Shown piece after piece: positions 26,261 through 35,008 of a stretch of DNA of 42,822 nt. The DNA lies in contig NZ_JARWOJ010000047.1 of the NCBI RefSeq assembly GCF_029868625.1, positions 1-42,822 of the forward strand, read 5' to 3'. The notes beneath the pieces were generated by a model, which saw only the letters and a program-made list of their open reading frames with translations, had not been told where the DNA came from and searched no databases. Both the position numbers and the translations under genes were made by a program. Position 1 is the first letter of the stretch; each line of letters opens with the position of its first letter. This stretch comes from Nocardia neocaledoniensis (GTDB taxonomy: Bacteria > Actinomycetota > Actinomycetes > Mycobacteriales > Mycobacteriaceae).

Positions 26261-27259
26261 CTAACCGGCCTCGGAATCCTCGGTCCACACCCGCAGCAGT
26301 CCGTGACCGGAGGCCGCCGTCGCCAGCGACACGAGTTCGGCCATGGCGAGAATCCACGCGCCACCGGCGAAGCGCACCCGCAGGGTGAGCCGCTCGATCG
26401 CGCCGGGATCTTCCGCGACCCGCGCGCAGGCGGCGCGCAACGCCGCCAGATCGCCCGCGTCGATGATCGGCCGCTCCACCGCCCACGGCGCCAGCGGCGG
26501 CGGCGGTTCGACCACCCACTCGTAGATGATGCCGCTCGACAGCGCGATGACGCCCACCCCGACATCCACGCGCTGGGACACCGCGCGCAGCATCGCCAGC
26601 TCCGGATCGGACACGGCGGTCTCCCAGCCGTGCTCGGGCAGCGCGTGCATCAGCCCGCTCACCCGGGTGACCCGCGGCGCGGCCCTGGCGATCATCTGGA
26701 AGCCGCGCAGCACCTCGTCGTCGCCGAGCATGTCGACCACGCCCTGCCAGCAGCCGCCCGGCTCGAGCGCGGTGGCCATGGCGAAGTACTCGACCCGGCC
26801 GTCGAAACCCACCATCCGGCCGAAGGCGTCCGGCGGGGTGCGCACCACTTTGACCTCGGCCGGATCGCGGGCGAAGATCAGCTCCTCCAGCCCTGGCCCG
26901 TGGTAGGCGAGCTCGGAGTCGGCGGCCCAGTCCCACGCGGCGACGCGCCGACGCGGCGGCACCGGGGCGTCGGCGTCGCCGATCCACAACTGCACGCCGT
27001 GCACCCCGTCGAACGCGCAGCGGACCGGCTCGGCGACGACGAGCTGCCCGTCGACCACATCGCGCACCGACGCCTGTTCCGCCCGGCACCGGCGCACGGC
27101 GTCGAGCGCGAGCTCCGCGCGCTGTTTCCCGAGCCTTCGGTGCAGCCAGATCGGCCCCACCCACTGCCGTGCCCGCGCGCCCTCCGCGACGACGGTCGGC
27201 GCGAGGTCATCGACGAGGGTCTCCAGCAGCAGCCAGTCGCCCGTCGTCGGCGCGGTCAA
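26261..27259 (-). CDS. PAS/GAF-like domain protein (DUF5593-type)
   Basis: The 332-residue protein starts with TTG 27259, which overlaps the TGA of the upstream GGDEF-EAL gene (TTGA), so the two are translationally coupled. It opens TAPTTGDWLLLETLVDDLAPTVVAEG and includes VHGVQLWIGDADAPVPPRRRVAAWDW, LIFARDPAEV, DGRVEYFAMATALEPGG and a last domain ending GGAWILAMAELVSLATAA. The pattern recalls the DUF5593 family of PAS/GAF-like proteins in mycolic-acid actinobacteria. I recognise no enzyme motif. Coupling to a c-di-GMP turnover enzyme suggests a sensory or modulating role, which is inference. Confidence 0.72.
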   Translation of the reverse strand: MTAPTTGDWLLLETLVDDLAPTVVAEGARARQWVGPIWLHRRLGKQRAELALDAVRRCRAEQASVRDVVDGQLVVAEPVRCAFDGVHGVQLWIGDADAPVPPRRRVAAWDWAADSELAYHGPGLEELIFARDPAEVKVVRTPPDAFGRMVGFDGRVEYFAMATALEPGGCWQGVVDMLGDDEVLRGFQMIARAAPRVTRVSGLMHALPEHGWETAVSDPELAMLRAVSQRVDVGVGVIALSSGIIYEWVVEPPPPLAPWAVERPIIDAGDLAALRAACARVAEDPGAIERLTLRVRFAGGAWILAMAELVSLATAASGHGLLRVWTEDSEAG

Positions 27260-29124
27260 CTCGGGGCCACGCCGCGACCCGCGCGTGGGAGATCGAGGTC
27301 GAGCGGAATCCGCCCCTGCCGCAGCTGCGCTTCGACTTCCTCGGCGGGCATCGGCCGCGCGATGAGGAACCCTTGCGCGCGGTAGCAACCGAGCCCCACC
27401 AATGTCCTGGCCGCCATGGGGGTCTCGACACCCTCGCCGACGACGCCGAGTCCGAAGGAACCGGCGAGACCGATGATGGATTTCACGATCGCCAGGTCGT
27501 CGTTGCTGTCACCCAGGCGCTGCACGAAGCCGCGATCGATCTTCACCGCGTCGACGGGCAGCGCCTTGAGATGCGACAGCGAGCTGTAGCCGGTGCCGAA
27601 GTCGTCGATGGCGATCTGCACACCCATCCGCTTGAGCCCGCGCAGGGTGAGCCTGGTGCGCACGAGGTCCTGCACGACGACGTGCTCGGTGATCTCGAGG
27701 CACACCGAGCTGCCGTCGATGCCGAACAGGCGCAAGATGTCGTCGATCCGCTCGACGAAGTCGGCGCTGACCAGCTGCACCGGCGAGACGTTGATCCGCA
27801 TCACCACATTGGCGGCCAGCCCGCGCCGCCGCCAGTCGGCGAACTGGGAGCAGGCCGACCGGATGACCCAGCGGCCGAGCTCACCGGCCAGATTGGTGGC
27901 CTCGGCCACCGAGACGAACGCGCCGGGCGGTAACAACCCGCGCGTGGGGTGCTGCCAGCGCACCAGCGCCTCCAGCGCCACGATCCGGCCGGTGCGCAGG
28001 TCCACCTCGGGCTGGTAGTGCAGGATCAGCGAGCCGTCCGACACCGCGCTGCGCAGGTTGAGCTCCACGTCGTCCTGGAGTTCGAATTGCGCGCGCATGG
28101 CGTCGGTGAACACGGCGACCCCGTTGCCGCCGCCGGATTTCGCCGACAACAGCGCGTGATCGGCGCGACGCAGGACGTCCGACACCGAGGTCTCTCCCGG
28201 AATGCCGAGCGCGACGCCGACACTCACCCCTCGGCTCACCGACTCCTGGCCCACCGAGACGCGGCGGCCGATGACCTGCTGGATCCGGGTCGCCTCCAGC
28301 TCGGCCGCGACCGCGTCCATGGTCGCGGCGGGCACGATGACGAACTCGTCGCCGCCGAGGCGGGCGATCATGTCGCCGGGATCGAGGTTCTGTTCGAGCC
28401 TGCGCGCCAGCGTGCGGATGAAGTTGTCACCCGCGCTGTGGCCGAGGAAGTCGTTGAGCGCCTTGAGGCGGTCGAGATCGAGGAAGAAGGTGGCGACCGG
28501 GCCCGCCTGGCCGGGGCGCAGCCGCTGCTCCATGTACTCGAGCAGGGCGCGGCGGTTGGCCAGGCCGGTGAGATCGTCGTGTAGGGCGATGTAGCGCAAC
28601 CGTTCCTCGGCCACCACGCGCGCCTGTAACTGGGCGAACAGCGCCGCGATGGCCTTGAGGACGTTGAGTTCGCGCTTGGTCCACTCGCGATCGCCCATCT
28701 TCACGAAACCGAGCACCCCGGTCGACTCGCCCCGCGACACCAGCGGCACACAGGCCATCGCCACCTCGGGAATGCCCGAGGACTTGCGGATCGTCTCCTG
28801 ATAGTCGGCGCTGTCGCGGCTCGGCCGCACGATCAGCGGCTCGGTCGCGTACTCGAGGGCGGCGAAGACGGAGTCGGCGTGCTCGAACTCGACCGTGTGC
28901 AGCGGGTCGGGATCGGGCACGTCGTCGCGATGCGGCCATTCGGCGACCAGCACCGTGGCCCGCTTGACGCGGTCGGTGTGGCGCAGGTAGCTGAAGTCGA
29001 CATCGAAGTGATCGACCAGCTCGGCGAGCACCCGCTCGCTCGCCGCCACCATGGTCGTGGCGTCGACACCCATCAACTCGGAGGCGACCTGGGTCACCAG
29101 TGAGTCGAGCGTTCGCCGAGGCAC
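27256..29124 (-). CDS. GAF-GGDEF-EAL protein (c-di-GMP synthesis/hydrolysis)
   Basis: The 622-residue soluble protein resembles M. tuberculosis Rv1354c and M. smegmatis DcpA. A GAF domain covers about 20-175 (WPHRDDVPDP, GVLGFVKMGDREW). The GGDEF domain follows, with DDLTGLANRRAL and RLGGDEF intact. The usual RxxD inhibitory site before it reads DPGD, so product inhibition may be missing. The EAL domain has ALEALVRW, INVSPVQL, EITEHVV, DDFGTGYSSL, VDAVKIDRGFV and GEGVET, so all metal and catalytic residues appear present. The protein may therefore both make and break c-di-GMP. GTG at 29124 is 17 nt after the Rv1355c-like stop. Confidence 0.92.
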   Translation of the reverse strand: MPRRTLDSLVTQVASELMGVDATTMVAASERVLAELVDHFDVDFSYLRHTDRVKRATVLVAEWPHRDDVPDPDPLHTVEFEHADSVFAALEYATEPLIVRPSRDSADYQETIRKSSGIPEVAMACVPLVSRGESTGVLGFVKMGDREWTKRELNVLKAIAALFAQLQARVVAEERLRYIALHDDLTGLANRRALLEYMEQRLRPGQAGPVATFFLDLDRLKALNDFLGHSAGDNFIRTLARRLEQNLDPGDMIARLGGDEFVIVPAATMDAVAAELEATRIQQVIGRRVSVGQESVSRGVSVGVALGIPGETSVSDVLRRADHALLSAKSGGGNGVAVFTDAMRAQFELQDDVELNLRSAVSDGSLILHYQPEVDLRTGRIVALEALVRWQHPTRGLLPPGAFVSVAEATNLAGELGRWVIRSACSQFADWRRRGLAANVVMRINVSPVQLVSADFVERIDDILRLFGIDGSSVCLEITEHVVVQDLVRTRLTLRGLKRMGVQIAIDDFGTGYSSLSHLKALPVDAVKIDRGFVQRLGDSNDDLAIVKSIIGLAGSFGLGVVGEGVETPMAARTLVGLGCYRAQGFLIARPMPAEEVEAQLRQGRIPLDLDLPRAGRGVAPS

Positions 29125-29141
29125 ATTGTCTCCGATCCGCG

Positions 29142-31286
29142 CTATCCGTCGTTCCTACTGCCGGGCACCGGCAACCGTCGACTGCGAACACTCGCAGCCG
29201 CGGCGTAGCTCAGACGAAGAACCAATGCCACGTTCTCATCATCGGGTATCCCCAGCAGGTTGTGGAAATGCCTCTGAATCCCGGCAAGTGTATCTGTGAA
29301 CTCGGGAGAAACGCTGCGCAAATCCTCCCACCCGCGCGCGTAGAGGAACACCGGAGACACCGGCTGCACCGCGAGCCCCAGCAGTTGCGCCCGCAACCAC
29401 ACCCGTTCCACCGCGGCGCCGGCGCGCGCGTAATCGGCCAGATCCGGGGCGCCACCGGCCCGTGCCCGGACGCAGACGGCGACCAGCGCCGAGCTGGACC
29501 GCACCCGATCGACGGTGAATTCGCCCAGCGCCGAGCCCGCCGACCACTCGCGCAACCGGTCCATCACATCGGTGCGGCGGCCGACCTGGAGCTTGGCCAG
29601 TTCGTCCGGGGCCGGGTCGAGGGTGCGCACATCGATGCCGGTGCGCGGATCCTCACCCGGCCAGCGCAATTCGGCGTAGAGCTGCTCGTGCAGCTGCGGC
29701 GTCAGATAGCGCACCCGATCGCTGGACCCGAGCAGTTCGGCCGCCTCGGCCAACGCGTCGACCCCGGTGACGGCGTGCACGGTGGCGTCCTCGGCCCCGG
29801 CGGCGGAGCGCAGTGCGGGCAGCACGGTCCCGGACAGCGGCGCCGCCGAACCGAGCCTGCGATTGGTCTGCCTGCTCAGCGCGAGGGGGTAATCGGCGGC
29901 CAGATCGTTGTCGGCGCCCTCGGCGAGCGGCAGGCGCGCGAGCAACGGCGTCGCCGGGTCGTCGAGGCGCAGTTCCGGCGTCCCGAGCAGCCCGAAGGCC
30001 GCCGCGGCGACCCTGGCGTTGTGCAGCGCGGCGCCGACGGCCACGGCACTGGCCCGCAGCCGGACATCCAGCGCGGTCGTCACGCTGGGATCGAGCGCGA
30101 TCTCCACCAGCCGGTCCGTGCCGCGCAGCCGCCACGGCTGGGTGTTGCCGCCCGACGGCGCCCGCTGCGCGCAGGACAGGATGGCCGCCAGCGGGTCGGT
30201 GGGCGGCTCCTCGACCGGGTCTTCGGCGATGTCGGCGCACTCCTCGACGTGGCCGGGTTCGGCGAGCGAGTCCAGTGCCGCCTCGAGATCGACCCTGGTG
30301 CGGCCGGAGGAGAGCTTGGCACCGAGCCCGATCCGGCGCACGGCGGCGGCCACGATGGCCGCGCCCAGCTGCACGTCACTGCCCAATTGCGGCCATGTGG
30401 TGACGGTCTCACCGACCTCGGCCAGGCTCGCCGCCATCCGCGCGGAGAGCTGACCGGGGTCGAGGATGCGCAGCACGTGCGGCGCCTTGGCCCTGGTGTC
30501 GAGGTCGGCCAGGTCGGCGCCGGTGGTCTCGCCGAGCAGGCCGTGGAAGGGCACCCGGCCGGGTTCGAGGTCGTAGCGTTCGACGTCGAACAGACCGCGG
30601 TCGCTGGTGTCCATGAGCAGCGGGATCCGGCGCCGCCGGGCCGCCTCGCGGACCGCGAATTTGATGTCGAGCGAATCGCATTCCTCGACCACGATCGACA
30701 GGCCGTCCACGAACGCGTCGGCGGTCTCGCCGAGCACGCCCGCGGTCCAGATCTCGACGGGCAGGTACGGATCGAGCTCGGCGACGCGGCGGGCGGTCAC
30801 CACCGATTTGTTGACGCCCACGTCGAAGAGCCCGCCGGGCACCCGATTCAGATTCGACAGCTCGATGGTGTCGAAGTCGGCCAGTCGCAGCCGTCCGCAC
30901 GAGGCCTCGAGCGCGAGGGTGAAGGCCACCGAATGGCCGACGCTCTGCCCGACGACGCCGACCGTGAGCCCGGCCAGCCGCCGCTGTTCGTCGCGGGTGA
31001 GCTTGTTGCGGTTGCGGTCGAGCCGGATCGCGCGGAAGGCGGCGGGCCCGAGGATCGCGATGAGCGTGTGCCGCCACGGGTAGTAGACCCACCGCTCCTC
31101 GTCGGGGTCGAGGTCCGGCGGCGCGCCGGTGAGCTCGGACAGCTCGGCGCGCAGCCCGGCGCGCAGGTCGATGACGCGGACGCCGACCGCGTCGGTGAGC
31201 TGCCGCAGGGTTGCCGCGTCGGCGCGATGGGCCGGATCGAGCACGAGTGGGCGGTAGACGTTGTCCGGTGAATCCAGTTCGATCAT
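29142..31286 (-). CDS. Rv1355c-like ThiF/nitroreductase fusion protein
   Basis: The 714-residue protein (ATG 31286, MIELDSPDNVYRPLV) matches Rv1355c (annotated moeY) in length and plan. A ThiF/E1-like adenylating domain spans about 100-300: VGVVGQSVGHSVAFTLALEASCG (nucleotide loop), LADFDTIELSNLNR and EECDSLDIKFAVRE. A nitroreductase-like domain follows, opening CAQRAPSGGNTQPWRL near residue 370 and ending WLRAQLLGLAVQPVS and LVLRLSY. The MoeY label implies molybdopterin synthesis, but no moa/moe genes are nearby. The conserved link to the c-di-GMP gene suggests a different, unidentified role. A longer frame upstream of 31286 has no supporting conservation. Confidence 0.88.
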   Translation of the reverse strand: MIELDSPDNVYRPLVLDPAHRADAATLRQLTDAVGVRVIDLRAGLRAELSELTGAPPDLDPDEERWVYYPWRHTLIAILGPAAFRAIRLDRNRNKLTRDEQRRLAGLTVGVVGQSVGHSVAFTLALEASCGRLRLADFDTIELSNLNRVPGGLFDVGVNKSVVTARRVAELDPYLPVEIWTAGVLGETADAFVDGLSIVVEECDSLDIKFAVREAARRRRIPLLMDTSDRGLFDVERYDLEPGRVPFHGLLGETTGADLADLDTRAKAPHVLRILDPGQLSARMAASLAEVGETVTTWPQLGSDVQLGAAIVAAAVRRIGLGAKLSSGRTRVDLEAALDSLAEPGHVEECADIAEDPVEEPPTDPLAAILSCAQRAPSGGNTQPWRLRGTDRLVEIALDPSVTTALDVRLRASAVAVGAALHNARVAAAAFGLLGTPELRLDDPATPLLARLPLAEGADNDLAADYPLALSRQTNRRLGSAAPLSGTVLPALRSAAGAEDATVHAVTGVDALAEAAELLGSSDRVRYLTPQLHEQLYAELRWPGEDPRTGIDVRTLDPAPDELAKLQVGRRTDVMDRLREWSAGSALGEFTVDRVRSSSALVAVCVRARAGGAPDLADYARAGAAVERVWLRAQLLGLAVQPVSPVFLYARGWEDLRSVSPEFTDTLAGIQRHFHNLLGIPDDENVALVLRLSYAAAASVRSRRLPVPGSRNDG

Positions 31287-31594
31287 CGAGGGGCCCGACC
31301 AAGGAACCGCGCCTCCGCGACCCATCCGCCGGTGCGGTGAATCCACCGCAACCCCGCGCCGTCGCGCGCTGCTTCGACAGCCATCGTGTTCCTACTCCGT
31401 GCTACGCGCCCGCGCGCGGTCCGCGTCCTACCGATGCCGACAGGTGCAGTATCCGCTATGCGAGGGGATTGCACCACAGGAGTGGCTAATTTTCCGGAAA
31501 CATCTCGGACGATGTGGAGTATCCGCAGGTCAGAACAGGTAAGCCGAGAAGGAGGGTGAAAATCCAGACCGGACGGTTCGAAATCAGCTAATAG
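31287..31594. repeat. Intergenic region with spaced direct repeat and palindrome
   Basis: This 308-nt gap upstream of the Rv1355c-like gene holds a 13-bp direct repeat with one mismatch: GTGCAGTATCCGC (31444-31456) and GTGGAGTATCCGC (31514-31526), starts 70 nt apart. A perfect palindrome TTTCCGGAAA (31491-31500) lies between them. No gene, tRNA or clear promoter is seen. The elements could be operators for the minus-strand operon. Confidence 0.35.
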
Positions 31595-32035
31595 CTAGCT
31601 ATCAACAGTGATGGAGACGAAGAGCTCGACGGTGTCGGGACCGTGCCAGACCTCGATCTCCTCGCGATAGGCCCGCGAGATCTCCGCCGAGGCGGTGGCA
31701 TCGTCGACCTGCGCCCAGACATCCTCCACCGGATCGTGGTAGTCACCGTTGGGAACGAAGCGAGCGTAGATGCCCTTGGGAACGGACACCATGAGATCGC
31801 CGACCGGTACCTCGTCCGGCGCGCTGAATTCCCGCGCGACCAGCGCGTTCCAGTTCCCCGCCGAGTCCGGGACGTAGACGGTGTGCAGCGGCTCGCCGCC
31901 CTCGGGCCGGTCGCGCAGGCGGTCCTTGAGGAACTCGATCAGATCGCTGTTGCTCACCTTGAAGCTCGGATGCACGCGCGGGACCGCCAGGCCACCGTAG
32001 AGCGCGCCCGCGCGCACGACGATCGTGTAACTCAT
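31595..32035 (-). CDS. GyrI-like effector-binding domain protein, copy 2
   Basis: The 146-residue protein is a stand-alone GyrI-like (AraC effector-binding, SOUL-like) domain: YTIVVRAGALYGGLAV at the start, NWNALVAREFSAPDEVPVG, SVPKGIYARFVPNGDYHDPVEDVWAQV, and EIEVWHGPDTVELFVSITV at the end. Such domains bind small hydrophobic or drug-like molecules. ATG at 32035 overlaps the stop of the upstream paralogue (ATGA), so the pair is coupled. The two copies are similar along their whole length (KGIYARF versus RGTYARF) and may form a heterodimer. Ligand unknown. Confidence 0.78.
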   Translation of the reverse strand: MSYTIVVRAGALYGGLAVPRVHPSFKVSNSDLIEFLKDRLRDRPEGGEPLHTVYVPDSAGNWNALVAREFSAPDEVPVGDLMVSVPKGIYARFVPNGDYHDPVEDVWAQVDDATASAEISRAYREEIEVWHGPDTVELFVSITVDS

Positions 32036-32475
32036 CGCGGATCTACCGCCAGGTACAGATCGATCTTGTAGGCGTGCGGGTAGCACTCGAAATCGCCGGT
32101 GTGAGTGCGCTTGATCTGGTTGTGCTCCTCGGCGTAGGCGATCTGGGTCCACAGATCCGTCATCACCTGCGGAAAGTTACCGACCGAGGAGAACCTGGCG
32201 TAGGTGCCGCGCGGCAGGCGGGCCGCCAGATGGCCCCGGGTGACCTGCTCGAGCGAGTCGCACTGATAGCCGACGATCTGGGTGTTGTAGGTGCCGAGGT
32301 CCCCGGAGAAGTCCGTGTAGGCGCTGGCCAGCGGGCCGCCGAGGTCCTGGTGAAGCACCGCGGACCAGGCGGCCTCGAGATCACGGTCGCGCAGCTCACC
32401 GAGCGCGCGCTTGGGACTGCGGACCGGCAGACCGGCCACCCAGGTTTCGTCCCGCTCGACGATTTCGAACTGCAT
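32032..32475 (-). CDS. GyrI-like effector-binding domain protein, copy 1
   Basis: The 147-residue protein begins at ATG 32475 (MQFEIVERDETWVAGLPVRSPKRALGEL). The pattern is the GyrI-like fold: VERDETWVAGLPV strand, DLEAAWSAVL helix, YNTQIVGYQCDSL, RLPRGTYARFSSVGNFPQVMTDLWTQI, and YKIDLYLAV end. The stop overlaps the start of copy 2 by the ATGA arrangement. A TAGCAT -10-like element on the minus strand (plus 32511-32516) lies about 36 nt upstream. It could act as a drug-binding decoy, a gyrase inhibitor or a sensor. The family name gives no certain function. Confidence 0.78.
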   Translation of the reverse strand: MQFEIVERDETWVAGLPVRSPKRALGELRDRDLEAAWSAVLHQDLGGPLASAYTDFSGDLGTYNTQIVGYQCDSLEQVTRGHLAARLPRGTYARFSSVGNFPQVMTDLWTQIAYAEEHNQIKRTHTGDFECYPHAYKIDLYLAVDPR

Positions 32476-32623
32476 TGATGACTCTCTCGAAGGGTCGGCT
32501 CGGTTGCGCCATGCTATCAATCACGATCCCCGACAGTGCTGACACACCGAGTTGTGCTGAGTCCCACCTAACCACATCTGAGCTGGACAAACGTCCACCA
32601 CCACGCCGCGACACCGCTCGGTA

Positions 32624-32652
32624 TTGTCCGATTCACCTCCATGCCCTAGGCT
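32624..32652 (+). promoter_or_regulatory. Promoter of YfhO-like gene, probably leaderless
   Basis: TTGTCC (32624-32629) and TAGGCT (32647-32652) are exactly 17 nt apart. The -10 ends 9 nt before GTG 32662, so the transcript would begin at or just before that codon. Confidence 0.45.
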
Positions 32653-32661
32653 CCCGCGCTC

Positions 32662-34992
32662 GTGTGGACACGCGCGGTACTGGAACCGCGAAAAGAAGTG
32701 ATGCGGTGGGCGATCATCGTCGTGATCGCCGTCCTGGCCGGGTATCTCGCGGTACTGCTCGGCGACCCTCGGCACTTCTACACCGACGACACCGAGGCGC
32801 AGTACGTGCCGATGTGGCAGCTGCTCGGCAACGAACTGCGAGCCGGGCGATTCCCGGCGATGGTGCCCTGGGAATGGATGGCGGGCAACTACAGCCTCGA
32901 GGAGGCCGGGCTCTACAACCCGGCGCAGCTGCTCGTCTACCTGCTCGCCCCCTCGTTCGACGATCTCGCCCTGTACGCGACCGCGGTGAAGTTCGTGTTC
33001 TCCGCGATCGCGGCGCTCGGCGTGTTCCGGATCTGCCTGGCCTACGGCGCCAAGGCGCCACTGGCCGCGGTGGCCGGGGTGGCGTTCCCGTTCAGCGGCT
33101 GGTTCCTGTTCTTCGACGAGGCCAGCTGGTTCACCTCGCAGACCGGCACCGCCTGGCTCGTGCACGCCTGGGCCTCGGCCGTGCTCTACGCGCGCGGGCG
33201 CAGCGGGCCGATCCCCCTGTTCGTCTTCCTGTACCTGGCGCTGACCATCCAATACGCCTTCCCCGCTGTCGAATCCGGGCTGATGATCGCCGCCGTCGCG
33301 GCGGGTGAGTACCTGTACCAGCGCCGGTGGGCGCCGGTCCTGCGGGTCGTCGCCGCGTCCGGGCTCGCGGCACTGGCCTCGCTGGTCGCCAATCTGCCGA
33401 TCCTGCTGTCCTCGCAGGCCACCTGGCGCGGTGACGTGTCGACCATCCACAACGACCCCTTCCTGACCGTGCCGTGGTCGGAATCGCTCAATGCCAGCCT
33501 GCCCAGCACGGTGCCCGCCTTCACCGCCTGGTGGGGCCATGTGCAGCCGTTACCGATGGTCTACATCGCCTGGTTCGTGATCCCGGCGCTGGCCTTCATC
33601 GACTGGAAGGCCGCCGCCCGCGCGGCCGCCGAATGGAGCGGGATCGCGCTGTTCGCCGTCGCCACGCTGATGTGGACCGCGGGCCCGGGCGCGATCGGCC
33701 CGCTGCGCTGGCCCGCGCGGGTGCTGCCGATGCTGGCGATCGCGCTGCTGGTACTCGTGTGTGTGCTGCTCAGCCGCTACGGGGCATTCGATTCCTCGCG
33801 GCGGCGGTACGCGGCGGCGGGCGCGCTGATCGGCCTGCTGTTCCTGCGATCCTTCTCCGCCGCACCGAAACTCCTCGACCGGCACGTCCTCGGGGTGGCG
33901 GTCGTGGTCGCGCTCGGCGCGGCCTCGCTGTGGCTGGCGCGCACGCGCGGCATCGCCGCGGCCGCCGCGCTCACCATCGTCGCCACCGGACCCATCGCCT
34001 TCGCGCAGGTGGCAGCGGCGCCGGCGACCCCGCTGTCGTACGGGTTCCCGGAGCGACGCTCGGAGATGACGGCGGCCTTCCCCGACTTCGATGGCCGCAC
34101 ACTGCAATTGGCCGACCGGATCGCGGTGCGCGACGACGAGCGGACGCTGGCGGGCACCTACGGGTCCATCGCGCTCGGCAGCTACGCCAAGAACCTCGGC
34201 CTGCAGTACGTGAACGGCTACACCCCGGTCGGTCACGCGGCCTTCGCCGGTCTGCTCTGCATGGCCTGGGACGGCGGCACCTGCCCCGACGCCTACCGCA
34301 GGGTCTTCGCCGTCGAGCCGTCGACCGATACGCCGATCGTGGACCTGATGCGCCTGGATCGCGTTGTCCTGCAACGCGCCCAGTACCCCGACGCGGGCGA
34401 GAAGCCGGCACCGGCCGGCTGGAAGTTCGTCCACTATCCCGGCCACGAACACCAGATCTGGGTGCTGGAACGGGTGAACCCGCTGCCCTCGCCCGGCGAC
34501 CTGATCGCGCACGAGTCGGGCGTGCACGCGACCGTGATGGCCGACGGCGGGTTGACCAACCGCGCGACGGTCTCCTCGGGCACCGGCGGCCGAGTCGTAC
34601 TGTCCCGCTTGGCCTGGCCCGGCTACCACGCGACGCTCGGCGGGCAGGAGATCCCGGTGCGCGCCGTCGCGGGAACCTTCGTCGCGGTCGACGTCCCGCC
34701 GGGTACGCACAACGCCGAACTGGTGGTCACGTGGCGGCCGCCGGGCCTGTCGATCAGCTTGCCGAGCGCGGTGCTCGCGCTCCTCGGAATCGCCCTGCTG
34801 CAGTGGTGGTTCCGGCGCGGGGGGCGGCGGGCCCCCCCCCCCCGGGGGCGCCCGCGGGGCCGGTCGATCCGCTGGCCGCGCGGGGGGCGCGCGCCCCTCG
34901 CAACCCCCCTGCGGCTGGGGGGGTCCGGGCGCGGCCCCCGGCGCCCCACCGAGCCGGTGGCTCAGCCCGTGCCGGTCGCCGTCGAATCCTGA
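32662..34992 (+). CDS. YfhO-like multi-spanning membrane protein, 3' end unreliable
   Basis: The frame gives 776 residues. An N-terminal membrane segment is followed by DDTEAQYVPMWQLLGNELRAGRFPAMVPWEWMAGNY, a GT-C-type luminal loop with acidic pair, then about ten hydrophobic segments. A C-terminal periplasmic part (TFDGRTLQL-type region to WPGYHATLGGQEIPVRAV) resembles YfhO-family glycosyltransferase-like proteins. YfhO-type proteins take part in modifying cell-wall or lipid glycans; the substrate here is unknown. GTG 32662 fits the promoter; ATG 32701 is the alternative. After about residue 715 the sequence turns into G/C runs (34813-34935) that break the reading and look like base-call errors, so the last 60 residues should not be trusted. 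Confidence 0.72.
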   Translation: MWTRAVLEPRKEVMRWAIIVVIAVLAGYLAVLLGDPRHFYTDDTEAQYVPMWQLLGNELRAGRFPAMVPWEWMAGNYSLEEAGLYNPAQLLVYLLAPSFDDLALYATAVKFVFSAIAALGVFRICLAYGAKAPLAAVAGVAFPFSGWFLFFDEASWFTSQTGTAWLVHAWASAVLYARGRSGPIPLFVFLYLALTIQYAFPAVESGLMIAAVAAGEYLYQRRWAPVLRVVAASGLAALASLVANLPILLSSQATWRGDVSTIHNDPFLTVPWSESLNASLPSTVPAFTAWWGHVQPLPMVYIAWFVIPALAFIDWKAAARAAAEWSGIALFAVATLMWTAGPGAIGPLRWPARVLPMLAIALLVLVCVLLSRYGAFDSSRRRYAAAGALIGLLFLRSFSAAPKLLDRHVLGVAVVVALGAASLWLARTRGIAAAAALTIVATGPIAFAQVAAAPATPLSYGFPERRSEMTAAFPDFDGRTLQLADRIAVRDDERTLAGTYGSIALGSYAKNLGLQYVNGYTPVGHAAFAGLLCMAWDGGTCPDAYRRVFAVEPSTDTPIVDLMRLDRVVLQRAQYPDAGEKPAPAGWKFVHYPGHEHQIWVLERVNPLPSPGDLIAHESGVHATVMADGGLTNRATVSSGTGGRVVLSRLAWPGYHATLGGQEIPVRAVAGTFVAVDVPPGTHNAELVVTWRPPGLSISLPSAVLALLGIALLQWWFRRGGRRAPPPRGRPRGRSIRWPRGGRAPLATPLRLGGSGRGPRRPTEPVAQPVPVAVES
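34813..34935. other. Second suspect G/C-run tract
   Basis: Runs of G and C up to about 13 long fill this stretch inside the 3' end of the YfhO-like gene. The encoded residues become Arg/Gly/Pro-rich and two other frames look equally protein-like (for instance GPVDPLAARGARAPRN), as expected when bases have been miscalled or inserted. The tract resembles the one at 32-232. Confidence 0.6.
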
Positions 34993-35008
34993 ACGCGGGC
35001 GCCCTGTT

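Noticed and set aside
31350..31594. Possible tRNA or small RNA in the 31287-31594 gap
   Set aside because: No cloverleaf, T-loop or anticodon arrangement could be built by eye.
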